64,000 nt of DNA from Adiantum capillus-veneris (taxonomy: Eukaryota > Streptophyta > Polypodiopsida > Polypodiales > Pteridaceae): the NCBI GenBank assembly GCA_014529385.2, contig CM043946.1, positions 40,245,558-40,309,557 of the forward strand, read 5' to 3'. This document shows, piece after piece, positions 11,588-23,600 of the stretch. The notes beneath the pieces were generated by a model. It had not been told where the DNA came from. It searched no databases and saw only the letters and a program-made list of their open reading frames with translations. Both the position numbers and the translations under genes were made by a program. Each line of letters begins with the position of its first letter. Positions within the stretch are counted from its first letter, which is position 1.

Positions 11588-11723
11588 TCTGATGAAGAGA
11601 GATACAATTTGGACGCAAGAACATTGATGTTCATAGCTCATGGAGGGTTAACAGGACAAAGACCATCCTATCCACAAAGGACGAATCAAGTGGGACCAAG
11701 ACCAACACTAGGACAAGCTTCCT
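11588..11723 (+). repeat. Displaced gag fragment
   Basis: A 136-bp copy of gag (matching about 2400-2533: TCTGATGAAGAGAGATAC ... ACCAAGACCAACACTAGGAC) fused directly to the truncated LTR. It covers the segment just before the zinc knuckles. The pattern suggests template switching during reverse transcription. Confidence 0.8.
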
Positions 11724-12613
11724 ACAGTGCTTGTAACAATCTTGTCAGGTCAGATATCAAAGATAAGCAGTGGATGTGCTAAAAGACATTATACGCGTAT
11801 GATGTCTTTTGTCCCAGATTTTGACTATTCTTGGTTTTAAGCCTTCTCCAATGTTTATAATTGAGTTTCAAGTGTTTTTGTCAGGTTTGAATGTAAAAAC
11901 AAGATCTGAATCCAAAATTTCCTATTCTTTGCGTTTCTCGGACTCCGACTTGTCTTTTTGGGTTTCTTTGAGTGTTAATGCTCTTGTTTTAAGTTGAAAA
12001 TAGGGTATAACCCCCCTTTTGAACACTCTGGTAAAGTCAAAATTTTTGTTTTGGTCTCTGTTTGGTCATTTAGACATCATACGCGTATGATGTCTAAAGT
12101 TGCAGATTTCCAGTTTTTTGGCACAGAATCCTTCCTAAAGCTTTCTCAAGTGCTCAACAACTCCCAGATACACAGAAAATTTCTCTGACTTTTGTTTATT
12201 GCAAGTTTCACTACTAACTCGACGGTTTAGTGATATAACATGCAATCAACCATATCAAGCAAATACTCCAATGATTACTAGCTCTAGATCAGGATCAAAT
12301 GAAGTCCTACCTAAGCTATTGCTAATCATAAAATGGGTTTGGTAATTGTGATTTTAAAGATATCCACTGTCACTCACGGACTAGAAAATTCTTCTTCTAT
12401 CAACAACTACTCAACATCAACAAAACAACAAACAAATCTAAGCTAATCTAAAAATACTGTCAACACGGAAGACCCAGGAATACCCCACTTCCTAGTATCT
12501 CTCGAGATCTTCGGAGTCCACCACTCCTAGATCTTTTCTAACTAAAGTATACAAAGTAGTTTATACGACTCACCTCGTAGGATTAGTCTAAGGTCACCTA
12601 CTTAGGGCTCTCG
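11724..12613 (-). other. Non-coding leader-like sequence with two palindromes
   Basis: No gene visible. It contains 22-bp palindrome copies at 11,785-11,806 and 12,073-12,094 (288 bp apart). The right half reads, on the minus strand, as the untranslated leader that follows the primer-binding site of the antisense family A LTR. Confidence 0.6.
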
Positions 12614-12633
12614 TCCCCTGCAGCGGCGCCAAA
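12614..12633 (-). promoter_or_regulatory. Primer-binding site of antisense family A element
   Basis: On the minus strand the LTR end AACA is followed by TTTGGCGCCGCTGCAGGGGA. TGGCGCC-type sites are the tRNA primer sites seen in several plant gypsy lineages. It shows that the LTR to its right is the 5' LTR of an antisense element whose internal region was lost. Confidence 0.85.
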
Positions 12634-13570
12634 TGTTAAGGCGGTTACGCCGCTAGCGGAAGCTAAATAGCGAGAACTCAACCAACAACAGAATTTGTCA
12701 GACGAGGACGGAGCTTGACCCGTAGGCGCATGGAAACAACTAGGTGGGTGTCAAATCACCTACTCGACCTTCTAATGACAATCACTACTAAGGAAATCAA
12801 ATCTAAGTTCTGAACTACGCAAGTGACTGAAATCCGTACTACGAACGAATGCTATACGAAACAGGATCTAGAATCATTGAATCGATCTCAAACTCAAGGG
12901 GAAGTCTATACACTAGGTAAGAACAACACCCTAAAGACTTGAACTGCAAAATCAACCTATAACCACTCCGTGCGGTAAACGCGTATGAAGACAGGCCGAA
13001 AGATACAGGTGATCCAAAATTGACCCCGATGGTACTAATGTGTAGCTCTACTCGTTGTGGTTCTATAGATATGCTGCACGCTCCATTCCGACACACGAGT
13101 TGGAAGAAAACTCACACCGAAGCTCGTAGGAACTTACCACACATAGAAGCCGATAGCGCGCACTCTTGGTATCTGTGCGTAGCTCTCGCCGTTGCTAACA
13201 CAATGGCGGTGTCGCTTCTCCAATGGTGGCTCCGTAGCTCACGTAGCATGTAGATAAGACTCTCTCTCTCTCACTCTCTCTCAGACACAGTCACGGCGCT
13301 CAAAAACTCACTTTGATTAATAATCTGAATCTCTTAGGTTACAAAAACTTTGGCTTATATACCTCAACCTTGGAGGTGAGAACATCTCTAACTAATTACA
13401 TCAGCAAGTGAAATTACTTCGGGATTACAAGCTGGAAACTCAATTGAGTCCCGTTACTTAATGAATGGCTCAATTCAAAATCAATGTCGGAAAGACATTT
13501 ATTACAATCAATGGTTACAAAAATGATGAGTGCGAGCAAAATGTGGGTGTGATCCTCTGCTGGCTCAACA
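12634..13570 (-). mobile_element. 5' LTR of an antisense family A element
   Basis: A 937-bp antisense LTR, nearly identical to the solo LTR at 1085-2040 and followed by the same gag sequence TATTACAACAAAGG. Its CT tract (13,258-13,282) is short and interrupted. Unlike the left copy, its left side keeps a primer-binding site and leader rather than gag. Both copies therefore descend from one insertion event. Confidence 0.92.
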
Positions 13571-15112
13571 TATTACAACAAAGGGTATGTAAGGGAGCGT
13601 CAGTATGCACCTCCTGCTCAATTAGCACCACCTCAGGTACATCCAGTACCTGAGGTACATCCAGTACCTCGATACCCAACGGGAAATGTACCAGGACCTA
13701 TGGGGATAGAAAGACCGCAACCGGTATTGGGACAACAACCACCTTTACCAGGAGCAAGACCAGTGGGCATTAGATATGCACCAACCTTAGAGAATCAGGA
13801 AGAACAAGACCTAGTGCCTGTTCAAGCCTATTATGAAGAATCTGGTGCACACATGTCTCCAACTGTGTATTACCCACCAGAAGAACCCAAACAACCAGAA
13901 CCATGGGGCATGATTGGGAATGTTGGAACACCAACAGTTACAAGTGCTTCTGATGAAGAGAGATACAATTTGGACGCAAGAACATTGATGTTCATAGCTC
14001 ATGGAGGGTTAACAGGACAAAGACCATCCTATCCACAAAGGACGAATCAAGTGGGACCAAGACCAGCACTAGGACCCTGTTACAAGTGTGGAGGTGACCA
14101 TCTGATGAATGTTTGTCCACATATGGAAATCATTAGAATTAACGCTTATTGCACTGAGTGTGGGGTTACTCACTTCATTGAGGATTGTTCAAAGAATCCA
14201 AACAAAGTGCAAAAGACGACATTGAATATGTTAGAAACTATTCCTACCAGCAGTGGGTCTGAAAATGAAACTCTGATACCAACGCAAGTTGTTACTAGAG
14301 CTCAAGCTAAGAAAACCACTAGAGAACTTGAGAATGGAAAGTTAGGGACTGAAGTAGTTAGTCAAGGACCACGGAGTCAGAGAAACACATGGAAAGCTAG
14401 AAAAGCACGCATGAAGTTGAGAAAAGAACGTGAAGACGCTATTCTAGCTGAGGAACTAAAGCAAACTAAAGATAGATTAGAAAAACTTGAGAGTCAAAAC
14501 GGGAAACGAGAGATGAGCCCAGAAAGAACGAAACAAAAGAGTATCAAAGAGACAACGAGCTTAAGCTCAGGGGGATTAGTGCTAGTCGACAAAGTACACG
14601 AACCATTGGACGCACTGATGAGAGCTTACGAAGCTAGGTTAAAGAACAACCAAACACAAGAACAGAGGTGGATGACATACCCAAACGCGGAATTGGAAAA
14701 GCAGAGACTTGAAATGTGCCAGAGAATGATCGAGACTACACAAGCCTTATTAGAACCACCAAGAGAAACAATGAATTGTGGAATGGAAAACCCAATTCAG
14801 CAAGAGACTATCATTTCATGGGTAGCTGAAAAGACTCCCAGGGCACAAAAGCCTGAAAATACACACAAGGATGACCCCATAGTATTGAACACAACCGATC
14901 AGGAGATAGAGAGTTTTCATCCAGTCATACAGAGGTCTTACGGAAGAGATGAGGATTACAATGAATTTTGGAAACAAGTGAGAGAGGCAAACTTTGCAAA
15001 CGAGCTAAGTTGCCAAGCTAATCAGACAAATTGGGAAAAGGATATCAGGAATCCTCCCATAGTGGAATTTGAGGCAAGATCTCAAGTGGACTTGGATCTG
15101 CAATCTTACTGA
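13571..15112 (+). pseudogene. Family A gypsy gag, C-terminal half (right copy)
   Basis: Gag from the insertion point onward. It has a Pro-rich linker with an 18-bp tandem duplication (about 13,630-13,668) absent from the left copy. It also carries the two C-x2-C-x3-H-x4-C knuckles and then a Lys/Glu-rich helical region (WKARKARMKLRKERED) that is missing on the left. The frame stops at TGA 15,110-15,112 but stays open in the same frame into the protease ORF, so gag and protease were probably one polyprotein. Confidence 0.87.
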
Positions 15113-15136
15113 GGAGATGGGGGCTCTGTTAGAACA

Positions 15137-16051
15137 ATGGAGAGAAAACCTCATTCACTGAATACCTTACCTTCATACTTAGGAGAGTATGAAGCAAAAT
15201 CCGAGATTAGAGCACTTCCCTCACGAAGAATTTCATCAGAAAAAGTCATGGACTCGCAAGGATTGATAGAGATCTTGTCAACACCAGTGACATGCACTAT
15301 CACTCTAGCTGAGCTTTTGAGGCTAAGACCACATATGTGGACCACTGTAGGAAAATGCTTGGAGAAATTTGGGATAAAAGACCCAACATCAAGACTGCAA
15401 GAGGGTATACAAGAGCTGAGAAAACCACAAAAGAACGCTAAGCCCATACCCTTAAACAAGGTCGGAGAGTATTGCGAAGGTGAAGAGGGGAATACAACCT
15501 TACCAGTTGAATTCCAAGGCGTGAACACGATGGCAATACTAGACATCGGAGCTGGGGTAGCCATTGCTACAAAAGAAATCTGGAAAAAATGGGGGAAACC
15601 AGCAATAAGGAAGACTAGGTTGAAACTCCAATTAGCAGATGGACACATGGAGAAACCTATGGGGTTATTAGAGAAAGTCGTAGTGACTTCTTGTGGCATT
15701 GAATACGAACATACTTTTGCTATTGTCAATTTTGGCAAGGAGAATAACTATGATATCATACTGGGAAGACCATTCATGAGACAGTTGAAAATGGTCCAGG
15801 ATTGGGGCTACGATCACATATACCTGAGAAATATGGAAACCACTACACGTGTGAACCTGAAAGACCATAGCTACAAAGATGTGAACCGAACACCGGTAGA
15901 GGAGTTTGATTCAGCTACTTTGGCGGGATCCGAATTTCCAGCTTGGTTAGGTAAGCCCAAGGAGTTATGGATGTGTGGAGCCTCGAAATGTGGAAGTATG
16001 AGGCAAGAAGAATATGTTTTAGAAAGGCTATCGAAGACGAAATTTATATAG
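15137..16051 (+). pseudogene. Family A retropepsin-like protease region
   Basis: Aspartic protease that matures the polyprotein. Visible: AILDIGAGVAIATKEIW, where the usual D-[ST]-G-A triad reads D-I-G-A, and a second retropepsin signature YDIILGRPFMRQLKMVQDW. The Ser/Thr replacement predicts reduced or lost activity. It lies in the same frame as gag and downstream of it. The reading frame shifts by one near 16,030; the overlapping frame from 15,967 continues the protein. Confidence 0.8.
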
Positions 16052-16782
16052 GAGAACCCTTTCCAGAGGACACGCTTGAACCATTAGAATGGACACACAT
16101 TCTAGCAACCCTAGATGTTTGTGCAATTCCGGATGGTCCCACAACAAAATTTTGCGACAAGGACGGGTACGACGTGGTTTCGTACTTCATGCTGAGAACT
16201 ACACTCGAAAAAGAAACTGATAGAATAGATGACCTGGAAAAGCTAGACGAGCTTCGCCTAAAAGCAGTAGCTTCTATCTACGCTCAAAAAAGGCGACAAA
16301 AGGAATTTTTTGATAAGCATGTGCGGACTAAAGAGTTTAAGGTTGGGGACTATGTCCTAGTTTACACTCAGAAACAACATGCTAAGAAGCTTAAAAAGCG
16401 AGGGATGGGACCTCTGGTGATTAAAGATCTATCACCAAGTGGAGCCGTCAAGCTTGCTACATTAGACGGAGAAGAAATGCCCATTTGGATTAGTGGATGC
16501 AGAGTGAAAAAGTATCTTTTGCCGCTAACCCAAGACATGCTTCTCAAAATACATCAAGAAAAGCTGCGTGTCCAGAAAAAGAAAAATATTGTGGAGGAAG
16601 CGCAAGCCGAGGCGAAGGAAAGAATGGAGAAAAGAAGACTACTTCGTCAGAAACAGCGCAATGAAGGAGCAATACGAATAAACGCAGTCAGTATAACAGA
16701 AATGGATAATGACAAAGAAGAACCCATCATTGAATGCAAAGTAGGAACCAACCAATCAAAGCCAGAGCACTATTGGATTTAA
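15967..16782 (+). pseudogene. Protease-RT linker joined to integrase C-terminal GPY/F domain (internal deletion)
   Basis: The N-terminal third continues the linker towards RT. At about 16,215 it jumps straight to TDRIDDLEKLDELRLKA, the end of the integrase core. RT, RNase H, the H2C2 finger and the DDE core are all deleted. What follows is the DNA-binding integrase tail: KVGDYVLVY, KKLKKRGMGPLVI and SGAVKLATLDGEE, a GPY/F module, then a Lys/Glu-rich helix. A frameshift near 16,760 leads into the next ORF. Confidence 0.82.
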
Positions 16783-17171
16783 GAGCTCAAACTAACCTAC
16801 TTTCACTCAGTTTGTATAGACAATTGACAAATGACACTAAATTACAAACTGCCAAGCAAGAGTTAAAGAGTTACTCTGAGAATTCAATCAACACTGTCGG
16901 ATGCACAGTTTTACTTATACAGATTAACCAGTATGTGTATCCTCATATGTTTTACGTGGTTGAAGACCAAGCTACACAACATCCATTATTGCTAGGACAA
17001 CCATGGCAGAAGCAATACAATGCAATGATTGATTGGAGTTCTAAATCAGTGCTTATCAAATACAAAGGTGAAAGTCAATCAGTTAAGTTCACCAAAGGAG
17101 CAGAGCCAACTCCAAAGGAAGAATCCAAGAACAAAGGTAAACAACAACTAGAGAAAAAGAAGAAGCAATGA
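16734..17171 (+). pseudogene. Second retropepsin-like domain downstream of integrase (family A)
   Basis: ALLDLRAQTNLLSLSLYRQL aligns in pattern with the active-site strand of retropepsins (D-[ST]-G-A-x-x-[NS]-L-[LI]-S), here decayed to D-L-R-A. It is followed ~80 residues later by the second signature HPLLLGQPWQKQYNAMIDW. It lies after the integrase GPY/F tail, unlike the normal protease before RT. The TGA at 17,169-17,171 is TGG in the left copy, and the frame then continues into the W-P-K region. The G2 element has the same arrangement at 51,773. Confidence 0.72.
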
Positions 17172-17804
17172 CAACCAAAAGTTTCTATACAACTGGATTG
17201 CTCTTCGACGAGGAACTCTCAACATTGGATAAGGAAGACAAGCAATAATATAACAGCTCAACCTTGGGAAAAAACGGAGTCAAAGTTGGTATGGAGACCA
17301 AAAAAGGTTGTGCCAGAGAACACAAAGGTGGAAAACAGAGTCTTCAATACCAGACAACAGAGTGATTCCAGACAATCAACGACAGTGAAACAGATCTGGA
17401 TTCTAAAGAAGTTCATGACGGCACAAAGCTATAGCAAGCAAATTTGGATCCCAAGGATTTGTAAACAGGAACTCCCTTCAGTACAATCCACGGAAACTCC
17501 TAGGTATTTCAAGGCGAGAAAATCAACACAAAGAACAAAGCAGGTTTGGGTCGCAAAGAGTTTGTGGCAAGCACAAGCGAAGCGGAAGCAGATTTGGATT
17601 GTGAAAAAGAACAACAAGGTAAAGAAGAATCCATCTACTGATTCTACTACCGAAGTGCCAAAACCAACCCAAAACCCGACCACCAATCCTGCAATCAAAC
17701 AAAGGGCAGCTTTATTGGAAAGACTGTTGTATCATCGCTCTACAATTGCATTGGGAACTTATGACCAAAACAACTACAATGCTTCGCCCACAGACACTTC
17801 ATAG
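17172..17804 (+). pseudogene. W-P-K repeat region (right copy)
   Basis: C-terminal part of the post-integrase ORF, rich in Lys, Gln, Asn and Thr. It has five spaced copies of a Trp-centred motif: KLVWRPKK, KQIWILKK, KQIWIPRI, KQVWVAKS and KQIWIVKK. It ends at 17,804 just before an internal polypurine tract. No known domain recognised; low complexity suggests a disordered nucleic-acid- or partner-binding tail (inference). Confidence 0.7.
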
Positions 17805-17826
17805 TCGTCCAGGAGGACTCAGACTA

Positions 17827-17840
17827 GGAGGGGGGGAGGT
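17827..17840 (+). promoter_or_regulatory. Internal polypurine tract (right copy)
   Basis: GGAGGGGGGGAGG followed by GTATACAGGTATACA, at the same place as 5979-5992: after the W-P-K ORF and 6 kb before the 3' LTR. Confidence 0.5.
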
Positions 17841-20624
17841 ATACAGGTATACAAGAGCTACAAAGCAGCTACAAGCGACAAAAACAAAGAACAACAAAAA
17901 TTATATTACAAGGGTAGTGTCTTACATGATTTCGCAATTTTTATTTTTGATTGCGGATATTGATAATATTTATGCCCTTATATACCCTGTTTTGCAACAA
18001 GAGGAGATCAAATGATGAATTTGGATCTCTAGACGTGTAAATATCACTAAATAAGAGTGTTTTTGGAGCTAAAAAGTGGAAAAAAGTGGTAATCCAAGTC
18101 CAAAAATCACAAATAAGTGTATATTCATATACACAGGGTTACCAACTATTTATTGTGTATGTTTGGAATTTCGTGGTTTCAATTTGCTATTTTCCTTTAT
18201 TTTTTATGATTTTCTTGATAAAAGTAAAAGAAAAATAAAAAAGTAGGTGAAACGAGATTAGAAAAAAGAAAAGAATAGATGGTGATGATCCTAATGACAA
18301 GGGCAACCCATGGTAAAAATTGAGTACAATTCGGGAAAAGTTGCGGAAATCCCGAAATGACAGAATTTTGGCAAAGTGGACAGATTTCTCAGAAAAAGGT
18401 CAAACGGAGTCCAAAGTGAGAAATTTCAAATCCTAAAGTGCATTTCACGACGAGATAGGAGCACATGTCAAATTTGGTAACAAGTGATCCAGGAAGTCCA
18501 AAGTTAAGTATTTTTGACTTCACTTATAGGCTCATTTGCACTATTACCCACTTGGAGAGAGCAAAGAGCACACAGGAGCATCCAACCTTCTACAGCTTTC
18601 TACGACTGCTACGAGAGCTCAGAGGACACCAGATATGAGAGGTAGACTCTTTGCCATAAGCTTTTGATGCTTATCATTAACTTTTGTCGCAAAAATTGAG
18701 CAAAACCAAGAAACAAGAGCATACGGGGAATGCGGTAGAATGCTAGGTAGTGGCACAACCGCCTAACCAAACTTTGCAAGAACTTAGAGGTGGGTTACCC
18801 TAGTATAGAAGATGGGTTTCTAACACTCAAAGCTCGAGAAAGAACGACTGGAAAAACCCTAGGTCAACAGAGCGTGCAAGAGGCAAACAGGAAAAAGTTG
18901 TCGAAATGACACAAAACTTCTCAGGAAGCTTAACAACATCGAGGGCAATGCAACCATGGAGTATCTCCAGGTTTGGACCACCAAAAGTGGGTCAAAACAA
19001 CCGATTCGACGACAGACACACAAAGCGTCATTTTGGCATAACGACTGAAATTGACGACCGAATGAAATGAAACTTCACAAGCAGCTTCAAGTAACTATTG
19101 ATGACTTATGTTTGCAAGCAAAACCCAAAAGAAAGCTGATTCACTTACCGATGGTGAAAAAGACGCTTTCGGGTAACCAAATGGAGAAAGATGGAGAATG
19201 GGGAGCCAAAGTCAAGTTCAACCAAATAGATGGCTTCACAACATATCCAATGAGCTGGAAATGCAACTCTCGAGAAGAAAAGTTGAAGAGATTCAACTCC
19301 AAGGCAAAAAGACGACTTCGGAGACGGAAATGCCTATAAGGGGCCTTTTTAGCTAAACTGATGACTTCTTAAGTTGAAAACTAGTTAGCAGGGCTTACGG
19401 CACTAGCACAAAGCATTCTTTGCACAAAAGGACCAACATTTCAAGAAAAGACATCATACACGTATGATGTCTCACAGCATGAATTTCACATCCATTTCAA
19501 CATTTGAGTGCATAGCCTCATTCCACATGTTAATCACATCCTATGAACCAAGTATCATGAGAATTGGAGTTAGAAAACCCAAGGAAAACCAAAAAGACGC
19601 AAAGTAGGCCATAAAATTGATTTTTGGTCCTAATTTTGTCAAAATAACTCCAAACTCATTGAAACTTTGTAGGATTGTTGTTAAATACATCTACAAGCTA
19701 TCTGGAACCAAAAAGCACCATTTTGACACAAAAGACATTATACGTGTATGATGTCTATTTGCACTTACAGAGCCAAAACTGCTCATTTGTCATATACATC
19801 CATTATATATATCTAATACATGCTACATATGAAATTTGGAACCATTTGGTCAAGAGGATCACCCCATTAGCCCTATTGAGGGAAAATCCTTCACCTAAAG
19901 CCTATTTTTGGCCCAAATCCAACATACTCAAGTCCAAACCAAGATTTGAGTAGAGACAGTCCTTCACTAGTACATGGGGAGTCCACAGAACCAATCCCAT
20001 GCAAAATTGATGAAAAAGACATCATACGCGTATGATGTCTCCAGAGCCAATTTTAGCCCAAAATCTATCCAAACTTCATAAATCCACTGAATAAGCCTAT
20101 CTAAAGCCAAATCCAAGCTTATAGAGAAATTTTGTCCAAAAATACACTAAAAGACATCATACGCGTATGATGTCTCACTATGTGATTTTGGCACCTCAGG
20201 GCTTCAACCACCAAACAGAAGTGATCTACATGCTATTTGAAAGTGAACCACCAAGTTTTATCCAATTTGGATTGTAAAATCCAATTCCCTTTCAAAATTT
20301 TGCCAAGAGCCGCAACTGGACTAAATTGGCCAAAACTTGACCAAATGGGATCCAAACTCAAATCCAAGCATATGATAATCATGTATACACTATCAGCTAC
20401 AAGCACAACCAATATGAAGTCATTTTGACACAAAAGACATCATACGCGTATGATGTCTCCAGCATGATTTTGAGCCCATTTTGCATATTTTTTCACCTAC
20501 CTTGCATCCTTAGGCCCTGAATAGCTCATGTTTTAATTTTCAAGTCATTTGGATAGTTAAAAGCTTCACTTTGGCTTTCAGTACTAAAAAGACGCTAACT
20601 TCGGAAATTGGAGTTACAGGATCC
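17841..20624 (+). other. Long non-coding interval of family A (right copy)
   Basis: Collinear with 5993-8777, and its length is almost unchanged (2784 against 2785 bp). It contains five palindromes at 19,450, 19,734, 20,018, 20,153 and 20,436. I see no credible gene; the small Lys-rich frame at 19,067-19,339 is preserved only because the two copies are so similar overall. Confidence 0.7.
19450..20457. repeat. Array of five 22-bp palindromes (right copy)
   Basis: Copies start at 19,450, 19,734, 20,018, 20,153 and 20,436, with spacings 284, 284, 135 and 283, matching the left copy almost exactly. The last three are perfect. The first has ACACGT and the second ACGTGT at the core. Confidence 0.9.
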
Positions 20625-23600
20625 ATGGATTTCACCAAGTCATCGGCAACGAAGAGAAAAAGACCGACAATCAAAGATGCTATTGCAGAAGCAGAACCCT
20701 TTGACATTCCAGCAGAAACCCTCAAGCCAACCAAAACTTGGGTGGAGGAAGCAGTATTGGAGAAAGAGGGAATAAAGATCTACCAGGGGACTTTTAGAGA
20801 TCCTCAAGGGCAAGCGGTGGATGTACCGATGATCCCACAGGAATTGGTAGATTATAGCAGGTCAGAAGACATCAGCAGGTACCTGGAAAGGGCAGACTTG
20901 CACAGTTTCTTCACCTCGAGACCATCAGGTGTGGATACAAGAAGAGTGTACGAGTTGGCAACATCCATTCAGAAGGATGGAAAAGCCACATTGACAGCCA
21001 TGGATGGAGAGAAGGTAGAAGTACAGATCACTCCACAGCTAATTGCAGACGCATTGAAGCTGCACAACAAAGGGAGCTCGGTCAGGGAAAGAAGAGAGGC
21101 CATAGAGGTCTATGGGCCCAAGAAACAGAATGCGACCTATGGAGATATGGCGGACCCAAGAGCGGCAACCCTTTGCCGACTGTACAACCAATTTCTTCAT
21201 GTTTGCAGTAAAAGACCGCAAAAGTATACGACACCACCCCATGCCATTGCGACCACCATCACATGGGCATTAAAGAGCAATATGCCAAAAGAGGTGAATT
21301 ACGCTCAACACATCCACGAGCAAGTAATTGCCATGCACAATGAGAAGCCAAAATACATAGGAGGAGCGGAAATTCTGACAAGAATAGCTTATGAAGCTAT
21401 TGGAGCTAGAGATCAGTGGCCAAAGGCTCCCTCCCAGAATGAGTGGCTTAGAGAAGTCGACGAGGAGGAAGGACAGCCCGAAGTACCCAAGAGGGCATCC
21501 ACAATAGCACGCCGGAAACTAGAAGTAGTTTCAGAACCTGAAGAGGATGTGGACGAGCCACTTAAGAAGAAAGTAAAGAAGAAGGTTGCTCCCAAGCAAA
21601 CCAAAAGTCAGAAAGCGGCAAGGATGGAAAGATTAGTGGAGCAGTTTAGAGCGGAAAGAGCTCTAAAGGGTGACTTTGAAGAAAAGTGAGTGCCAAACCC
21701 CACTAAAGTCGGAACTAGCTCGGCCAGGCCACACATTGATCAATACGATCAATATATTAAAGCTTATGAGGAGTCAGAGGCTATTTTGGAGCAGCAACCT
21801 ATCGAGCCATACACTGAAGAGGAGGTACATCAATTAAAAGCTGAGCTGAAAAAAGACGACAAGGGGAAAAGGAAAGTAGATGAGTCTACTAAGCCTCAAG
21901 AGAAAGATGGGCAAGCCGACAAGGGGAAAGCCAAGGAAGCTGAGGACAAACATCCCTCTATGACTGATGTACCAAGCCCGAAGAAGACGGAAAAAATTGT
22001 GGAAGAGACCACAGTAGAGGTGGACACAGATGTTTTGGAAAAGCCAGAAGCCGAGACCAAAGAAAAGAAGATAGATCTAGTTCAGCAAAAGAGAAATGAT
22101 TATGAGGATCTGGTAGAGATAGGATACACCGAAGAAGAGGCCCTTGAGGTAGTTTATGGGATCACCCTACAAAAACAAGATGAACGGAGAGGGACGGAGA
22201 AAAAGACAAAGAGTAAAAAAGAAAGTGAAGAGAAACTGGACGAACCGAAAGTACTAGAAGAGCCAAAGCCAGTGGAGGTGGTGGCAGAAAGAGCTTTAGA
22301 GTTGACAGATGATGATGAAAAAGACATGCACATGGTGCATGAACTGCTCAGCAAGATAAAAGAAAGGTCCAAGGCAAAGGAAGTAGAGATTGAGACAGCC
22401 AAACAAAGGGAAGCAGAGTTGCAAAGAAATTTAGAGAATGCTATGACTGAATCTGAAAGTCATAAAGCATCACTCTATGATGCGGAAAACGAGAGAGACG
22501 GCTTGGTACTCCAGCTATACGAGGCTTCAAGAGAAGTAACAAGTGCACAGGAAGCAAGGGAGCGGATAGAGGATGAGTTGGAGGCTAAGGGAAAGAGTCG
22601 AGCTCCAAGAAAGAACAATCACTAGACTCAGGTCTACCCCTAGAGCTAGCAGAGCAGGAACCGAACAAGAGGGAGCTATCGTACCAGTTTTGGAAGACCA
22701 GATCCGAAGCTTACAAAGAGAGCTAAGATTAGAGTAAGTGCAAAGGTTTCACATTGCAGAGGGATCATTGGCCGCAGAGGAGAGGCTCACATTAGAAAAT
22801 CAAACACTACGGACTGAGAATGAGGCCCTCCGCAAACAGCTCCAAGATCTACAAGAGCAACAAAGAAGAGAGACAGAGACACCACAAGAAGAATAAGGTG
22901 GAGCAGCCATAGAGCTACCAGAAACTGGAGAGGCAACCACAATTGAAGATCCAGCCCCAGCTCAAGAGGTGGCCTCGACTTCAAGAATCTCTGAAGAAGA
23001 AGAACAAAGGCTCCATGGCCAAATAGAAAAGTCAGCAAAGGAGAGTGCCAAGGCAGAAATGGAATGGGAGAAGAGACTCCTAATCTCCATTAGACTTCAC
23101 GGACTAGACACAAAAGTGCTCCATGAACAGTGGATGAAACCCAGCCTGCCTTTCCCTTTGATGAAATTTGAAGTGCTAAAGACGAAAAAGAGAATAGAGG
23201 AGGAGCAGTATGTCGCTCTTTACGAAGACGACATCACAAAGGAGGAACAATCAAAGAAGATAGTAGATTCACAACCTAGATGGAGGAAAGGTTGGCTGAA
23301 CAAATACCCAGCCTACCTCATCTACTTGGTGGAGGCACCAAAGGAGATTCGGGAGGATGCAACCTTCTGCCCGGTGCCAAGAGTCAGAAACTGGAAAGAG
23401 CATGGCAGGATTGCAGAAAAGAAGCCAAAATGGCTCAATTATCCGAGGATGCCAGGACCAAAGGCAGGAGAGAGAATAGGTAAAGCCTACATGGTGAAAA
23501 CCCTAACGGGCACCATCAAGCTCTTTACTGGCTCTCCTGACCTTTCATGTCAGATGCTCAAGAAAATCTGCAGGACTCTCTTAGCTTGCATTGAAGTGTT

